64,000 bases of DNA from positions 62,001 to 126,000 of the forward strand of contig JAJZIY010000001.1 in the NCBI GenBank assembly GCA_021828475.1. The letters are read 5' to 3'. Below, one piece after another: positions 17,808 through 26,332 of this stretch; positions within the stretch are counted from its first letter, which is position 1, and every line of letters begins with the position of its first letter. Both the position numbers and the translations under genes were made by a program. The notes below the pieces were generated by a model. That model did no database searches and was not told the origin of the DNA. It was given only the letters and a program-made list of their open reading frames with translations. This DNA comes from Actinomycetes bacterium. Its GTDB lineage: Bacteria > Actinomycetota > Acidimicrobiia > Acidimicrobiales > Palsa-688.

Positions 17808-18973
17808 GCGGGCACTGCCTTCGCCCCCACCAGGACGCCGTCGGCCAGCTCCACGTACCGGGCCGCCACCGAGGCCCAGGCGAAGGAGGGGCCGAGGCGG
17901 GCCGCCTCGCGTTCCATGGAAGCGGCGAGCCCGGGTTCGGTGAGCACCCGGCGTATGGCCGTGCTGAGTGCGCCGGGGTCTGCATGAGGCACGACCGTCC
18001 CCGCCCCACTTGCAAGGAGCTCGACGGCATGAGGGAACTCGGTGGCCACCACGGCCCGGCCGGCTGCGATGGCGTCCACCAACACGCCTGAGGTGACCTG
18101 GTCGTGCGAGTCGTAGGGCAGCACCACGACCGACGCGTCCTGGACGAGGTGGGTCAACGACCGCAGGTCCCGGTAGGTGGCGTCGAAGACCACCGACGCT
18201 GCCACACCTCGGGCCAGCGCCCGGGCCCTGAGCGTGTCGCGGTAGGTCTCGCCCGCCAACGCGGCGACCTTGGGGTGGGTGCGGCCGGCGACGACGTAGC
18301 GTGGCTTTGGCGACAGGTCATCCAGGTCGACCATCGCGTCGATGGCCCATTCGATGCCTTTGCCCGGCCCGAGCAGGCCCCAGCTCAGCAGCATGGGCGG
18401 CCCGGAGCGCACCGGGCGGTAGCCCGGGTCGGGGCCCGCCGCCCCGTGGTAGACGGTGACCACCTTGGAGGGGTCGATGTCGAAGCGGCTGCACAGACGC
18501 GCCCGGGCGGTGCGCGCCATGACTACCACCACGCTGGCCAGAGCCGCAGCCTCTTCCAGTACCCGACGTTGATGGTCCGTGGGTGAGGCCAGCACCGTGT
18601 GGGCTACGAGTATGGACGGGACAGTCAGGTTGGCCATGACCTCGAGCACCTCGTCGCCGTCGGGACCGCCGTACAGGCCGTAGTCGTGCTGGACGATCGC
18701 CACGTCGCATTGGTTCAGGGCGGCGCTCGCAGCTTGCAGCGAACCCGGGACGCCGTTGCGCAGGCACTCCACCACTCCGAGGCCCGGGAGGTCCACCTCG
18801 TCCCCGATCCGCACGATGGCAACCCGGCCTGCGTTGGTCTCCAGGCCCCGGGCCAACGCCGCGCTGAACGTCGCCAGGCCGCACGGGGTCGGGGGGTACG
18901 TGCTGAGGAGCCCGTAGAGCCGGCTCCAGCGACGCGTCAAGGGGGTGGTCACCGGCGTCAGGACAACGCTCAC
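17804..18973 (-). CDS. Glycosyltransferase family 4 (GT-B fold)
   Basis: 389 aa from GTG 18973, with a GAGGAG ribosome-binding site six bases upstream. N-terminal half: STYPPTPCGLATF nucleotide-fold loop and CDVAIVQHDYGLYGG. C-terminal half: MLLSWGLLGPGKGIEWAIDAM and the donor-binding stretch VVLPYDSHDQVTSGVLVDAIAAGRAVVATEFPHAVELL. These are typical of retaining GT4 enzymes using NDP-sugars. The protein is soluble. It heads the operon with the alpha-barrel and GH130 genes and diverges from a second GT4 gene at 19181. Confidence 0.85.
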   Translation of the reverse strand: MSVVLTPVTTPLTRRWSRLYGLLSTYPPTPCGLATFSAALARGLETNAGRVAIVRIGDEVDLPGLGVVECLRNGVPGSLQAASAALNQCDVAIVQHDYGLYGGPDGDEVLEVMANLTVPSILVAHTVLASPTDHQRRVLEEAAALASVVVVMARTARARLCSRFDIDPSKVVTVYHGAAGPDPGYRPVRSGPPMLLSWGLLGPGKGIEWAIDAMVDLDDLSPKPRYVVAGRTHPKVAALAGETYRDTLRARALARGVAASVVFDATYRDLRSLTHLVQDASVVVLPYDSHDQVTSGVLVDAIAAGRAVVATEFPHAVELLASGAGTVVPHADPGALSTAIRRVLTEPGLAASMEREAARLGPSFAWASVAARYVELADGVLVGAKAVPA

Positions 18974-19180
18974 TACGGCTCCTCGCTACGGTTCGGTTGA
19001 GTCGAACGTAAACAGGCGACTGTTGCCGCCCCGCCCAAGCAGGGCTCTACCGAGGATGTGGGTGCATGCTATCCCACGCTTCGCCACTCGCCGGAGGGCG
19101 GCCGGCGTGCCGGGTCGTGGCGCCTCCCCGCTGGCGCGAATATGGGTCGTGCAGTCCCGACGCGGCCTCGCTCGCCCATC

Positions 19181-20212
19181 GTGATCAGGGTCGCGATGTT
19201 GGCACCCATCGCATGGCCGACCCCGCCCAGGGGCTATGGGCCGTGGGAACAGGTCGTCGCCACCCTCACCGATGCTCTGGTCGACGCCGGTGCCCACGTC
19301 ACCTTGTACGCCACCGCTGACTCGGGCACCCGGGCCGAGCTGCGCTCGGTGGTGGCACACGGCTACGAGGAGGACGACAGCTACGACGTCAAGGTCTACG
19401 AAGCGCTCCATATCGCTCGCGCTTTCGAGGAGGCAGGCGAGCACGACATCGTGCACAACCACTTCGACTTCCTGCCTCTCGCATGGAGCCGCTTGGTGGA
19501 CGTACCGCTCGTAACCACGGTGCACGGGTTTTCCAGCCCCCGCATCCTGCCTGCCTACCGCGCCTACGACGATCGGGCCTACTACGTCTCCATCAGCGAC
19601 GCGGACAGGGACCCCGATCTCACCTATGCCGCAACGGTCCATCACGGCATAGATCTGTCGACTTTCCGGTACCGGCCCGACCCCGACCCCGACGGGCACG
19701 TCCTCTACTTCGCCCGGGTCCACCCGGACAAGGGCACAGCCGAAGCTATCGACATCGCCAGGGCAGCGGGACGGCCCATCCGCCTCGCGGGCATCATCCA
19801 CGACCAGGGCTATTTCGAAGCGCAGGTGAAGCCCCGCCTCGGGCACGGGGCCGATTACCTGGGCCCCGTCTCCGGTCCTGACAGGTCTCTCGTCCTCGGG
19901 GCCGCCACCGCCTTGTTGCACCCGGTGCGTTTCGCCGAACCGTTCGGCCTGTCGGTGGTGGAGGCTTTTGCCTGCGGCACGCCTGTCGTGGCCTACCCCA
20001 AAGGCTCGATGGTCGAGCTGGTCCGCCCAGGCGTCAACGGCTTTCTCGTCAACAGCGTGCAGAGTGCGGCCAGGGCAGTGGGCCATATCGAAGACATCGA
20101 GCGCGCCGCCTGCCGACGCGACGCCGAGGAGCGGTTCTCAGCTGCCCGTATGGCCCAGCGCTACCTCGAGGTCTACCAATGCGTCCTGGACGGTCTTCCC
20201 CCCCGTCAGTAG
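19181..20212 (+). CDS. Glycosyltransferase family 4 (GT-B fold), second copy
   Basis: 343 aa if GTG 19181 is used (reading MIRVAMLAPIAWPTPPRGYGPWE), which matches how this family usually begins. ATG 19142 and ATG 19196 are alternatives, and none has a good ribosome-binding site. Motifs: HDIVHNHFDFLPLAW, TTVHGFSSPRIL, FARVHPDKGTAEAIDIA in the donor half, and the E-x7-E motif in AEPFGLSVVEAFACGTPVV. It is divergent in sequence from the GT4 at 17804-18973. Its stop overlaps the convergent zinc-ribbon gene by 7 bp. Confidence 0.83.
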   Translation: MIRVAMLAPIAWPTPPRGYGPWEQVVATLTDALVDAGAHVTLYATADSGTRAELRSVVAHGYEEDDSYDVKVYEALHIARAFEEAGEHDIVHNHFDFLPLAWSRLVDVPLVTTVHGFSSPRILPAYRAYDDRAYYVSISDADRDPDLTYAATVHHGIDLSTFRYRPDPDPDGHVLYFARVHPDKGTAEAIDIARAAGRPIRLAGIIHDQGYFEAQVKPRLGHGADYLGPVSGPDRSLVLGAATALLHPVRFAEPFGLSVVEAFACGTPVVAYPKGSMVELVRPGVNGFLVNSVQSAARAVGHIEDIERAACRRDAEERFSAARMAQRYLEVYQCVLDGLPPRQ

Positions 20213-20652
20213 ACGATGTGGGCGCCGATCAGCCAGACGAGCGCGCACTCGACGACGAACCCGACGAGCACGAGGACGGGTAGCCAGTTGCGGTGCCGGC
20301 GCCGGCGCACCGGCTCCTGCAGCGCCGGGGCCGTCGTGGTGGGGATGAAAATGGGGGGCAGCGGTTTGGGGTGCAGGTCGGCGCCGCAGCGGACGCAGAA
20401 GGTCTCCGTGACCAGGTTGGGTTCGGCGCAGACGGGGCAGATGAGCTTCTCGCCGATCGCCCAGCCCTCGGTGCCTGGCAGCCGGCGCAAGCCCGAACCC
20501 TCGGAGAGGTCGACGGCGTTGCCGGCGAAAGCGGTGCGCTTTGCCCAGAACAACGGGTAGTCGCAGGTCGTGCAGAAGCTGCCGGCATCGCGGTCCACGT
20601 CGGAGATGTGGCTTACCGTGTTGCAGGTCGGGCAGACCACGTCAGCTGCCAC
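20206..20652 (-). CDS. Double zinc-ribbon protein with C-terminal membrane anchor
   Basis: 148 aa from a GTG that overlaps the end of the tail protein I gene, so it is the last gene of the eCIS operon. Four CxxC pairs (CPTC, CTTC, CPVC, CVRC) form two zinc ribbons, at residues 7-30 and about 70-92. A basic stretch (RRRRHRN) precedes a TM helix at about 124-146 ending at the C-terminus. The ribbons should face the cytosol. Coupled translation with a baseplate gene suggests a role with the particle, perhaps docking it at the membrane. This is inference; I know of no function for this protein. Confidence 0.7.
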   Translation of the reverse strand: MAADVVCPTCNTVSHISDVDRDAGSFCTTCDYPLFWAKRTAFAGNAVDLSEGSGLRRLPGTEGWAIGEKLICPVCAEPNLVTETFCVRCGADLHPKPLPPIFIPTTTAPALQEPVRRRRHRNWLPVLVLVGFVVECALVWLIGAHIVY

Positions 20653-21298
20653 GCTCGTCCCTCTCTAGGTCTTCCGGCGGCCATATCTTACGCTCGCCAA
20701 CGTGTAGCTCGAGGGCGGCGTTGGCGGGCACTTCGTCGCGCACCATCTCCACTAGCTCCGGTTCGGACAGCCAGCCCGTGCTGGTCACCCTCACCACTAC
20801 CCTCGGAGGGCCACCGGGGTTTTGGTCGGGCCGGCCCACGTAACCGTTTTCGTCGACTTCGACCGGGCCCCGCGTGTAGAGCTCCAACAACTTCGTAAGG
20901 CCGTGCTTGGTGCCCCGCCACCATCTGAGGGTCGCGGCCGCCTGGACGACCCGCCGTTGGTGCAGTTCGTCGACGTCGGGGTCGATGGGCGCCAGCGCCA
21001 GCCAGGCGGCGAGGAACCTGACCATCCCCGGAGGTGCCACAGCCGGGTCGACCATGTACGCCAAGCTGTCGAGGTCGTCCAGGTAGGTACCGGCTTGCTC
21101 CTGGAAGATGGACGCGAACCGGTAGAAGAACTGGTTGTCGAGCATCCCGACCGGGAGTTGTCCGATCAGCCAGTCCGGTCGTCTTCCCCCGCGCTGGGCC
21201 GGCAGGCGCCGTTCGAGGGAACGTCCTCCGCCACCGGCGGGTGGCGGGCTGCCGGACCTGGCGGCTTCACCGGTCGGGCCGGTGTTGGCCAGGGTCAC
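20642..21298 (-). CDS. Tail protein I-like eCIS baseplate protein
   Basis: 218 aa. The GTG start overlaps the baseplate J stop as GTGA. After a disordered 35-residue start comes WLIGQLPVGMLDNQFFYRFASIFQEQAGTYLDD, then MVRFLAAWLALAPID and LRWWRGTKHGLTKLLELYT, the pattern of phage P2 tail protein I-like proteins in actinobacterial eCIS loci. It ends with a beta-rich domain (PRVVVRVTSTGWL) and an acidic tail. In P2 this protein joins baseplate wedge to fibre; here no tail-fibre gene follows. Confidence 0.78.
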   Translation of the reverse strand: MTLANTGPTGEAARSGSPPPAGGGGRSLERRLPAQRGGRRPDWLIGQLPVGMLDNQFFYRFASIFQEQAGTYLDDLDSLAYMVDPAVAPPGMVRFLAAWLALAPIDPDVDELHQRRVVQAAATLRWWRGTKHGLTKLLELYTRGPVEVDENGYVGRPDQNPGGPPRVVVRVTSTGWLSEPELVEMVRDEVPANAALELHVGERKIWPPEDLERDERGS

Positions 21299-23319
21299 TT
21301 GACCACGACCACGCTGTGGCTCGGTAGGGCGGTGCGCCTGAGGGCCGGTGCCTCCTCGGCCGGCGCCGGCGCGGGCTGAGGTGCCGACAGGAACAGCGAG
21401 CGCTCGTCCAGGCGCACCACCTCCCTGGCCGCGCCGTAGCGACGGCCCGTGCGCAGGTCGCATTCGAACAGGAGCACCTCGTCGATGCGGTCCACCCCGT
21501 CGATGTCCTCGAGGAGCTGCGCGATGGGGCCGGCGTTCAAATCCGAGTCCCATGCCCAGCCCTCGCCGCTGGGGCCGCCGGTGAGGGGGTTGACCCAGTC
21601 GTAGAGCAGCTCCAGCGCGTCGGCGCGCACCCGCGCCAGGACGTCGTCGTTGGCCGTCGGTACGGCGTGTATGTGGGCCGCCACGGTCACGCCCTGGTAG
21701 TAGGGAGTGGAGATGGCAACCGAGATGCCGAGCAGGCGCCTTGGCTCCAGGTAGGCGGAGATGCGTTCAACCAGGCCGTCCGTGAGGGCATAGTCGTCGA
21801 TGACCTGGCTCTGGGGGCTCCGTCGCACCTTGGGCACGATCAGGAGCCGGACCGGGCCGCCGTCGGTGGCTGGTCCGAGGCAACGGGCGCGGGCCACCTC
21901 TGTCGAGGCTTCGAGGGCAAGGTGCTCGTAATCGTGTGGCGTCACTGCCCGTTGGCTGGTCCTGATGCTGAAGGGGGCGCGTTTCTTGGCCTCGCTCGGC
22001 GGTTCGGGGTCCGCTCCGCCGGCGGCCGGCGAGAGGTTGGAGACATGGTCGATGAAAGCGATCGTGGAGCGCAGACTTGTGAGCATGCCCGGTCCCACGT
22101 TGGCGCGAGCGCCACCGCCGTGGCGGTAACGGAGCATGACGATCTCGGCGTTCGGGGGCGGCACCTGGCCGTGCTGGCGCCAGCTGCCGTCGGGGTAGCG
22201 GACCCGCGGCCCGAGCTCAACCGTCCCGGTGCTGCTGTCGAGCTTGTAGTGGCGGTCTTCCGGCCCGGAATCGGCGAAGTCCTCGACCTCCTGCCAGGTC
22301 TGGGCAACGTTGTTGTACGTGACCTGCACCTGCTCACCGGGGCGCCGGGCGAGCACCGGCGGGTGTGCGAGGACGAAGCTCTGGCCGGACAGGCCGTTGG
22401 AGTGCCCCAGTGCCTCGGGCCCGTACTGGACGGAGTGCTCCGCCACGACCGTCCCGCCCCGTGCCGCAGCACCGATGGAGCGGATCTCCGGCGACGCCTG
22501 GTAGCTCGGCTCGCCCGGGGCCGTCTGGGTCATCACCACCCTCAGCCAGTAGGCCCGAGTGCCCGCCAGTGACAGAGGCTGGTGCGCCAGCGGCAGCAGG
22601 AGCACGACCTCACCGTCGCGGTTCAGCCCGCCCGTGGTGTCGGAGTAGACCGGGACGCTGACCCAGGCCTCGCCCGACCAGAGCTCCCACGCCAGGGGAG
22701 GGCGCGACGGGTAGATGCCGATGCCCGCCGGGCTGGTGGCAGTGACGCGCAGTGCCAGCACGGTCCCGGCCAGGCTCTCGGCGAAGCCGAGGTACAGGGC
22801 GTCACCGGGCGCGGGCTTGGGCTCGGTCGTGAAACAACGCAGGGCGGTGCCTGGGAACCGCAGGTCGTCCCAGGCGTCGGCCAGGGTGGCGGTGCCGGCG
22901 CGCTGGCCGGTCTCCGCTGCGATGAGCTGGGGCGGTGCTATGACGAGGTCCCTCGTAGTCTCGAAGATCACCGCAGGGCCCGAGACCCCGTTGGCGCCGA
23001 CCTGCGAGCGGGCGGGGACGGTGACCGGATGGTCGAGCACGGTTGAGAGCCAGAAGGTGAGCTCGGCCCGGGCGGCGGCCGGCGGGTAGGGCCCGACGCC
23101 CATCAGTTCGAGGAACTTGACGTAGAAGCGCTCGGGCACCTGGTTGAGGCGGTAGAGCATCATCTCGCTCATCCACGCGAACAGTTCGATCAGGGCCACC
23201 CCGGGGTCGGACAGGTTGTGGTTGGTCCACTCCGGGCAGTACTTGGGGATCAGCAGCTTCGTCTCGTCGACGATGTCCTGGAAACGGCGGTCGTCGAGGT
23301 TGGGGGCCTGTAGCGACAA
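21295..23319 (-). CDS. Baseplate J-like wedge protein (Afp11/Pvc11-like)
   Basis: 674 aa from TTG 23319, chosen because GGAAGG lies 7 bases upstream and the family starts at Leu-Gln-Ala-Pro-Asn-Leu-Asp-Asp. N-terminal signature: FQDIVDETKLLIPKYCPEWTNHN and PGVALIELFAWMSEMMLYRLNQVPE. The central beta-domains include RRPGEQVQVTYNN; the C-terminal half has TPHDYEHLALEAS, the baseplate J hallmark. In the assembled particle it forms the wedge ring around the spike. Genes on both sides are contiguous or overlapping. Confidence 0.88.
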   Translation of the reverse strand: MSLQAPNLDDRRFQDIVDETKLLIPKYCPEWTNHNLSDPGVALIELFAWMSEMMLYRLNQVPERFYVKFLELMGVGPYPPAAARAELTFWLSTVLDHPVTVPARSQVGANGVSGPAVIFETTRDLVIAPPQLIAAETGQRAGTATLADAWDDLRFPGTALRCFTTEPKPAPGDALYLGFAESLAGTVLALRVTATSPAGIGIYPSRPPLAWELWSGEAWVSVPVYSDTTGGLNRDGEVVLLLPLAHQPLSLAGTRAYWLRVVMTQTAPGEPSYQASPEIRSIGAAARGGTVVAEHSVQYGPEALGHSNGLSGQSFVLAHPPVLARRPGEQVQVTYNNVAQTWQEVEDFADSGPEDRHYKLDSSTGTVELGPRVRYPDGSWRQHGQVPPPNAEIVMLRYRHGGGARANVGPGMLTSLRSTIAFIDHVSNLSPAAGGADPEPPSEAKKRAPFSIRTSQRAVTPHDYEHLALEASTEVARARCLGPATDGGPVRLLIVPKVRRSPQSQVIDDYALTDGLVERISAYLEPRRLLGISVAISTPYYQGVTVAAHIHAVPTANDDVLARVRADALELLYDWVNPLTGGPSGEGWAWDSDLNAGPIAQLLEDIDGVDRIDEVLLFECDLRTGRRYGAAREVVRLDERSLFLSAPQPAPAPAEEAPALRRTALPSHSVVVVK

Positions 23320-23321
23320 CG

Positions 23322-23858
23322 TCAGCCTTCCTCTCGGGGTATGACGTAGAAGGGGTAGACAAGGTTGCGCCGGTCGTTGGTGGAGCGCACCCGGTAGGTC
23401 ACCTCGATGCGGACGAGCGAGGGGTCCCGGGCATCGGGTGTGCACACGACATCGAGCACATCCACGCGCGGCTCCCACTGGGTAACGGCGTCTCTGGTCG
23501 CGGCCGCCATCAGCCCGAGGGTGTTGTAGTTGACCGGCTCGAACATGAGCTCCCATATGCGGCAGCCAAACTGGGGCCGCATGAGGCGTTCGCCGGGGGC
23601 CGTCGACAGGACGACCCGGATCGATGTGTCGAGCTCCTCGGGGCCGGTGGTGAGCCTGATGGCGCCGCTTGCGTCGACCCCCATGGGGAAGGCGAAGCCC
23701 CTCCCGACGAAAGCGGGCACGGTCGGGGGCAAAGCAGCCACTCGTTCGCCTGGGAGCCGGCCGTAGCCGTCCCCGTAGCTGCCCGCCTGGCCCGCCCGGC
23801 GTCCCGGCCGCCTGGCGCCGCTGTCGGTGGGCGCTATGCCGTTGCCTGGGTCCTGCAT
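23322..23858 (-). CDS. gp25/gpW-like baseplate wedge protein (Afp9-like)
   Basis: 178 aa. A Gly/Arg-rich 40-residue lead is followed by GRGFAFPMGVDASGAIRLT, the start of the gp25 fold. TSIRVVLSTAPGERLMRPQFGCRIWELMFEPVN contains the conserved Glu-Arg and Pro-x-Phe-Gly core seen in T4 gp25 homologues, which initiate sheath polymerisation on the baseplate. It ends with a beta-hairpin (VEVTYRVRSTNDRRNLVYPFYV). Two bases separate its stop from the baseplate J start. Confidence 0.9.
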   Translation of the reverse strand: MQDPGNGIAPTDSGARRPGRRAGQAGSYGDGYGRLPGERVAALPPTVPAFVGRGFAFPMGVDASGAIRLTTGPEELDTSIRVVLSTAPGERLMRPQFGCRIWELMFEPVNYNTLGLMAAATRDAVTQWEPRVDVLDVVCTPDARDPSLVRIEVTYRVRSTNDRRNLVYPFYVIPREEG

Positions 23859-23866
23859 GCCGACTC

Positions 23867-25645
23867 CTAGTTGATCTGGACGATGCCGCCCTTGAGGCTG
23901 GCGGTTGCCCCGCCCTCCATCTGGAGCGTGGCCCCGCCCTTGAGGCTTGTGGTGGTGTTGCCCTGCAACTGGAGCTCGGTGTTGGCCGAGACCTGGATCT
24001 TGAGGCCGGAGAGCTTGAGCGCCTGTTCCGCCTGGATCGTGATGTTGGGCGCTTTCATCGTGATGTCACCTGAGCTCGAAAACTCTATCTGCGTCCCGCC
24101 CGCCTTGATCGTCACCGGGTTGCCCGACGCGACCTCCAGCTTGGTGGCCTCCTTGCTCATGCTGAGAGTCTGCTCAGCCCCCGCCAGTTGCACCATGTAG
24201 TACTGGTCCTTGTTGCCCTGGCCGTCGCCGAACTCGGTGATGTGGCCCAGGCGTGAAGTCGTACGCCACGCCGTAACATCGCCGCCCTCGACGGTCCACT
24301 TGGGGATGGCGTTCTTGCTGCCGTAGAGGCCGCCGAGCACCACCGGTTGGCGCGGGTCGCCGTGCTCGAAGCCGACCAGTACCTCGTCACCAACGAGGGG
24401 GATGGCGACGTTCCCCCGCGACGAGCCCCCTCCCTGGCTCACGATGCGCGCCCACCCGCTCTCGTTCTGTGTGTCCAGGCCCGGGAAGCGCACCTTGACG
24501 CGGCCTGACCTGTTGGGGTCGTTGATGTTGGTCACCTCGCCGACCACCAGCCCGGGGTGGTGGGTCGCAGCCCCGAGGAGCAGCCCGTGCCGGTTGGCCG
24601 CACCTGTCTCGGCTGTATCGCCGAGGCGTTCGCCCGACCAGAAGCGGCTGATGAAGCCGCGCCTGGCCCGGTAGCTGTGCTCCACCCGTGTGAGCGGGTA
24701 CTTGCCCGAGAGCGGCCCGCTGTCGGTCACCTGCAGGGCACCGCCCGGCCGCAGGCGTCCGTCGATGTCCGAGAGGCCGTGAGCCCTGACCGAGGCGGCA
24801 GCCGAGATGTCGAGGAGCGCCTGGCTCAGGCTCTTGGCCTCGGCGTCGCTGCCTGCTGCCAGGGCCGCCGTTGCCAGCTTGGCCGGCCCGAAGGCGCTGT
24901 CGGGCTCCTTGCCGAGCTTGGCCAGGTCGGAGTCCGGCAGCAGCGAGGGTGACGAGGCGGTGCCTACGACCTGCTGCTGGTGGTCGCGGTCCCAGCCGTA
25001 CACCTCGACACTGCCGGGGTGGTGGCCGGCAGTGCGCACCGAGAAGTTGCGCAGCTCCGCTCCGAGCTTCATCGAGATGGGGTGGTCGAGGCTCGGCGGC
25101 GCGAAATGGAGGCTGCCGTTCACCACGTACCAGTCGAAGCCGGCACGCGACGCCATCTCGTTGAGCATGCCCATGTCGCTGTCCACCTGGAGCAGGTAGT
25201 CGAAGACCTCGGAGGTGGTGGTGACCTCGGTGCTCAGCCCGTACTTGCCCGCGATCTGCGTGACGATATCGGAGTACGTGTGGTTGAGGTAGGTCTCTAT
25301 GACGGTGCCACGGGCCATGCGGTGGCTCTTGTCCATGGCCGTGAGGACCAGCTCGGGCTGCTCTCCCTCCTCCTGCTCGACCCCGACCGCCGTCACCTCG
25401 ACCTCGGCCAGGACCACCGAGCTGTCGTTGCCCGGAGTCGGGGGCACGGACACCGTCAGCGCAGCACCGAGGGTCAGCTGGCCGCTCGTTGCCAGCGCGT
25501 AGCCGGGGTCGACGAAGCGCAGGGTTACCCGGCTCGGGGCTCGGACGGGCAGCTCGACCTTGCACTCGATGAGCGCTTCTTCCCATGCTGCAGACAGCGG
25601 GCTACCGCTGAGGCGGACGGTTGGGGCTATGGCGATGGGCGGCAT
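23867..25645 (-). CDS. VgrG/gpV-like central spike protein (Afp8-like)
   Basis: 592 aa. Residues 1-340 match the gpD/gp27-like ring: ALIECKVELPVRAPSRVTLRF, YSDIVTQIAGKYGLSTEV, FDYLLQVDSDMGMLNEMASRAGFDWYV. An OB-fold follows at about 365-465 (GEVTNINDPNRSGRVKVRFPG through VGDEVLVGFEHGDPRQPVVLGGLYG). The last 100 residues are a repetitive beta-helix needle (QLQGNTT, SLKGG, MEGG, SLKGG repeats). No toxin extension. The sharp tip is probably supplied by the DUF4280 protein at 34.2 kb. Confidence 0.92.
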   Translation of the reverse strand: MPPIAIAPTVRLSGSPLSAAWEEALIECKVELPVRAPSRVTLRFVDPGYALATSGQLTLGAALTVSVPPTPGNDSSVVLAEVEVTAVGVEQEEGEQPELVLTAMDKSHRMARGTVIETYLNHTYSDIVTQIAGKYGLSTEVTTTSEVFDYLLQVDSDMGMLNEMASRAGFDWYVVNGSLHFAPPSLDHPISMKLGAELRNFSVRTAGHHPGSVEVYGWDRDHQQQVVGTASSPSLLPDSDLAKLGKEPDSAFGPAKLATAALAAGSDAEAKSLSQALLDISAAASVRAHGLSDIDGRLRPGGALQVTDSGPLSGKYPLTRVEHSYRARRGFISRFWSGERLGDTAETGAANRHGLLLGAATHHPGLVVGEVTNINDPNRSGRVKVRFPGLDTQNESGWARIVSQGGGSSRGNVAIPLVGDEVLVGFEHGDPRQPVVLGGLYGSKNAIPKWTVEGGDVTAWRTTSRLGHITEFGDGQGNKDQYYMVQLAGAEQTLSMSKEATKLEVASGNPVTIKAGGTQIEFSSSGDITMKAPNITIQAEQALKLSGLKIQVSANTELQLQGNTTTSLKGGATLQMEGGATASLKGGIVQIN

Positions 25646-25672
25646 CGGTACCTCAGGGTCGGGTGGCGGAGC

Positions 25673-26332
25673 CTATATGAGCTCGGGAATGGCCAGCACG
25701 CGCCCGGGTCGCAGTGCCATCGGGTCCTCGATGCCGTTGAGGTCGGCAATGGCCCGCCAGCGGGTTGGGCTCCCGTAGTGGATGGCCGCGATCCGGTCCA
25801 GCGTCTCGCCCGGTTGGACGCGGTGCGCCTTGTGGGGATGGGGAGTGCCGGAGGTGGGGTTCTGCGGCCCGAACACCTTGCCGTCCTCGTACTGGGTGAG
25901 GCCGAGGTCGACGTCGGCGCGCAGGGGCAGACCTTCACTCGAGAAGTAGTTGAAGGTGACCGAAGCCGAAGTGATGACGGCCTTGAACGAGTGCATGCTC
26001 CCCCAGTGGAACTGCACCCACGGCGGGCGGGCATTGTTGTTGGTCTCGCTGCTCCCGGGCAGGCTGGTGTCGATCTCCATGAGGCTCAGGAGCTTGTCGG
26101 TATAGGTGGTGGCGTCCTCGCCCGAGCCCGTGGTGTCGAAGAACAGCTTCAGCGACATCGTGCCCGAGCTGGCCCCCTGGTAGTTGAGCTTGGGAACGCC
26201 CTTGCCTGGCATGTCGGCCCCGGACCAGGTGTTGGAGCGGCTGAAGCTCAGCTCGGCCGGGTTGAAAAGGCACGGTATCTTGTCGCCCTTCTCCGTCTGG
26301 AGGAAGGCCTTCTGCCCTCGCGCCGGCGCCAT
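25673..26332 (-). CDS. LysM-domain eCIS tube-baseplate connector (Afp7/Pvc7-like)
   Basis: 219 aa. The ATG shares one base with the upstream stop (TGATG). The N-terminal domain (KAFLQTEKGDKIPCLFNPAELSFSRS, then LKLFFDTTGSG) is typical of Afp7-type proteins. The C-terminal LysM domain spans about 170-218 (HRVQPGETLDRIAAIHYGSPTRWRAIADLNG). In T4-like terms it corresponds to gp53, clamping the baseplate around the tube start. This LysM is structural and is not evidence of peptidoglycan binding. Confidence 0.9.
   Translation of the reverse strand: MAPARGQKAFLQTEKGDKIPCLFNPAELSFSRSNTWSGADMPGKGVPKLNYQGASSGTMSLKLFFDTTGSGEDATTYTDKLLSLMEIDTSLPGSSETNNNARPPWVQFHWGSMHSFKAVITSASVTFNYFSSEGLPLRADVDLGLTQYEDGKVFGPQNPTSGTPHPHKAHRVQPGETLDRIAAIHYGSPTRWRAIADLNGIEDPMALRPGRVLAIPELI

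Noticed and set aside
26200-26332. LysM protein as a peptidoglycan hydrolase or wall-binding protein
   Set aside because: There is no signal peptide or catalytic domain, and the operon position matches the structural Afp7-type LysM protein.
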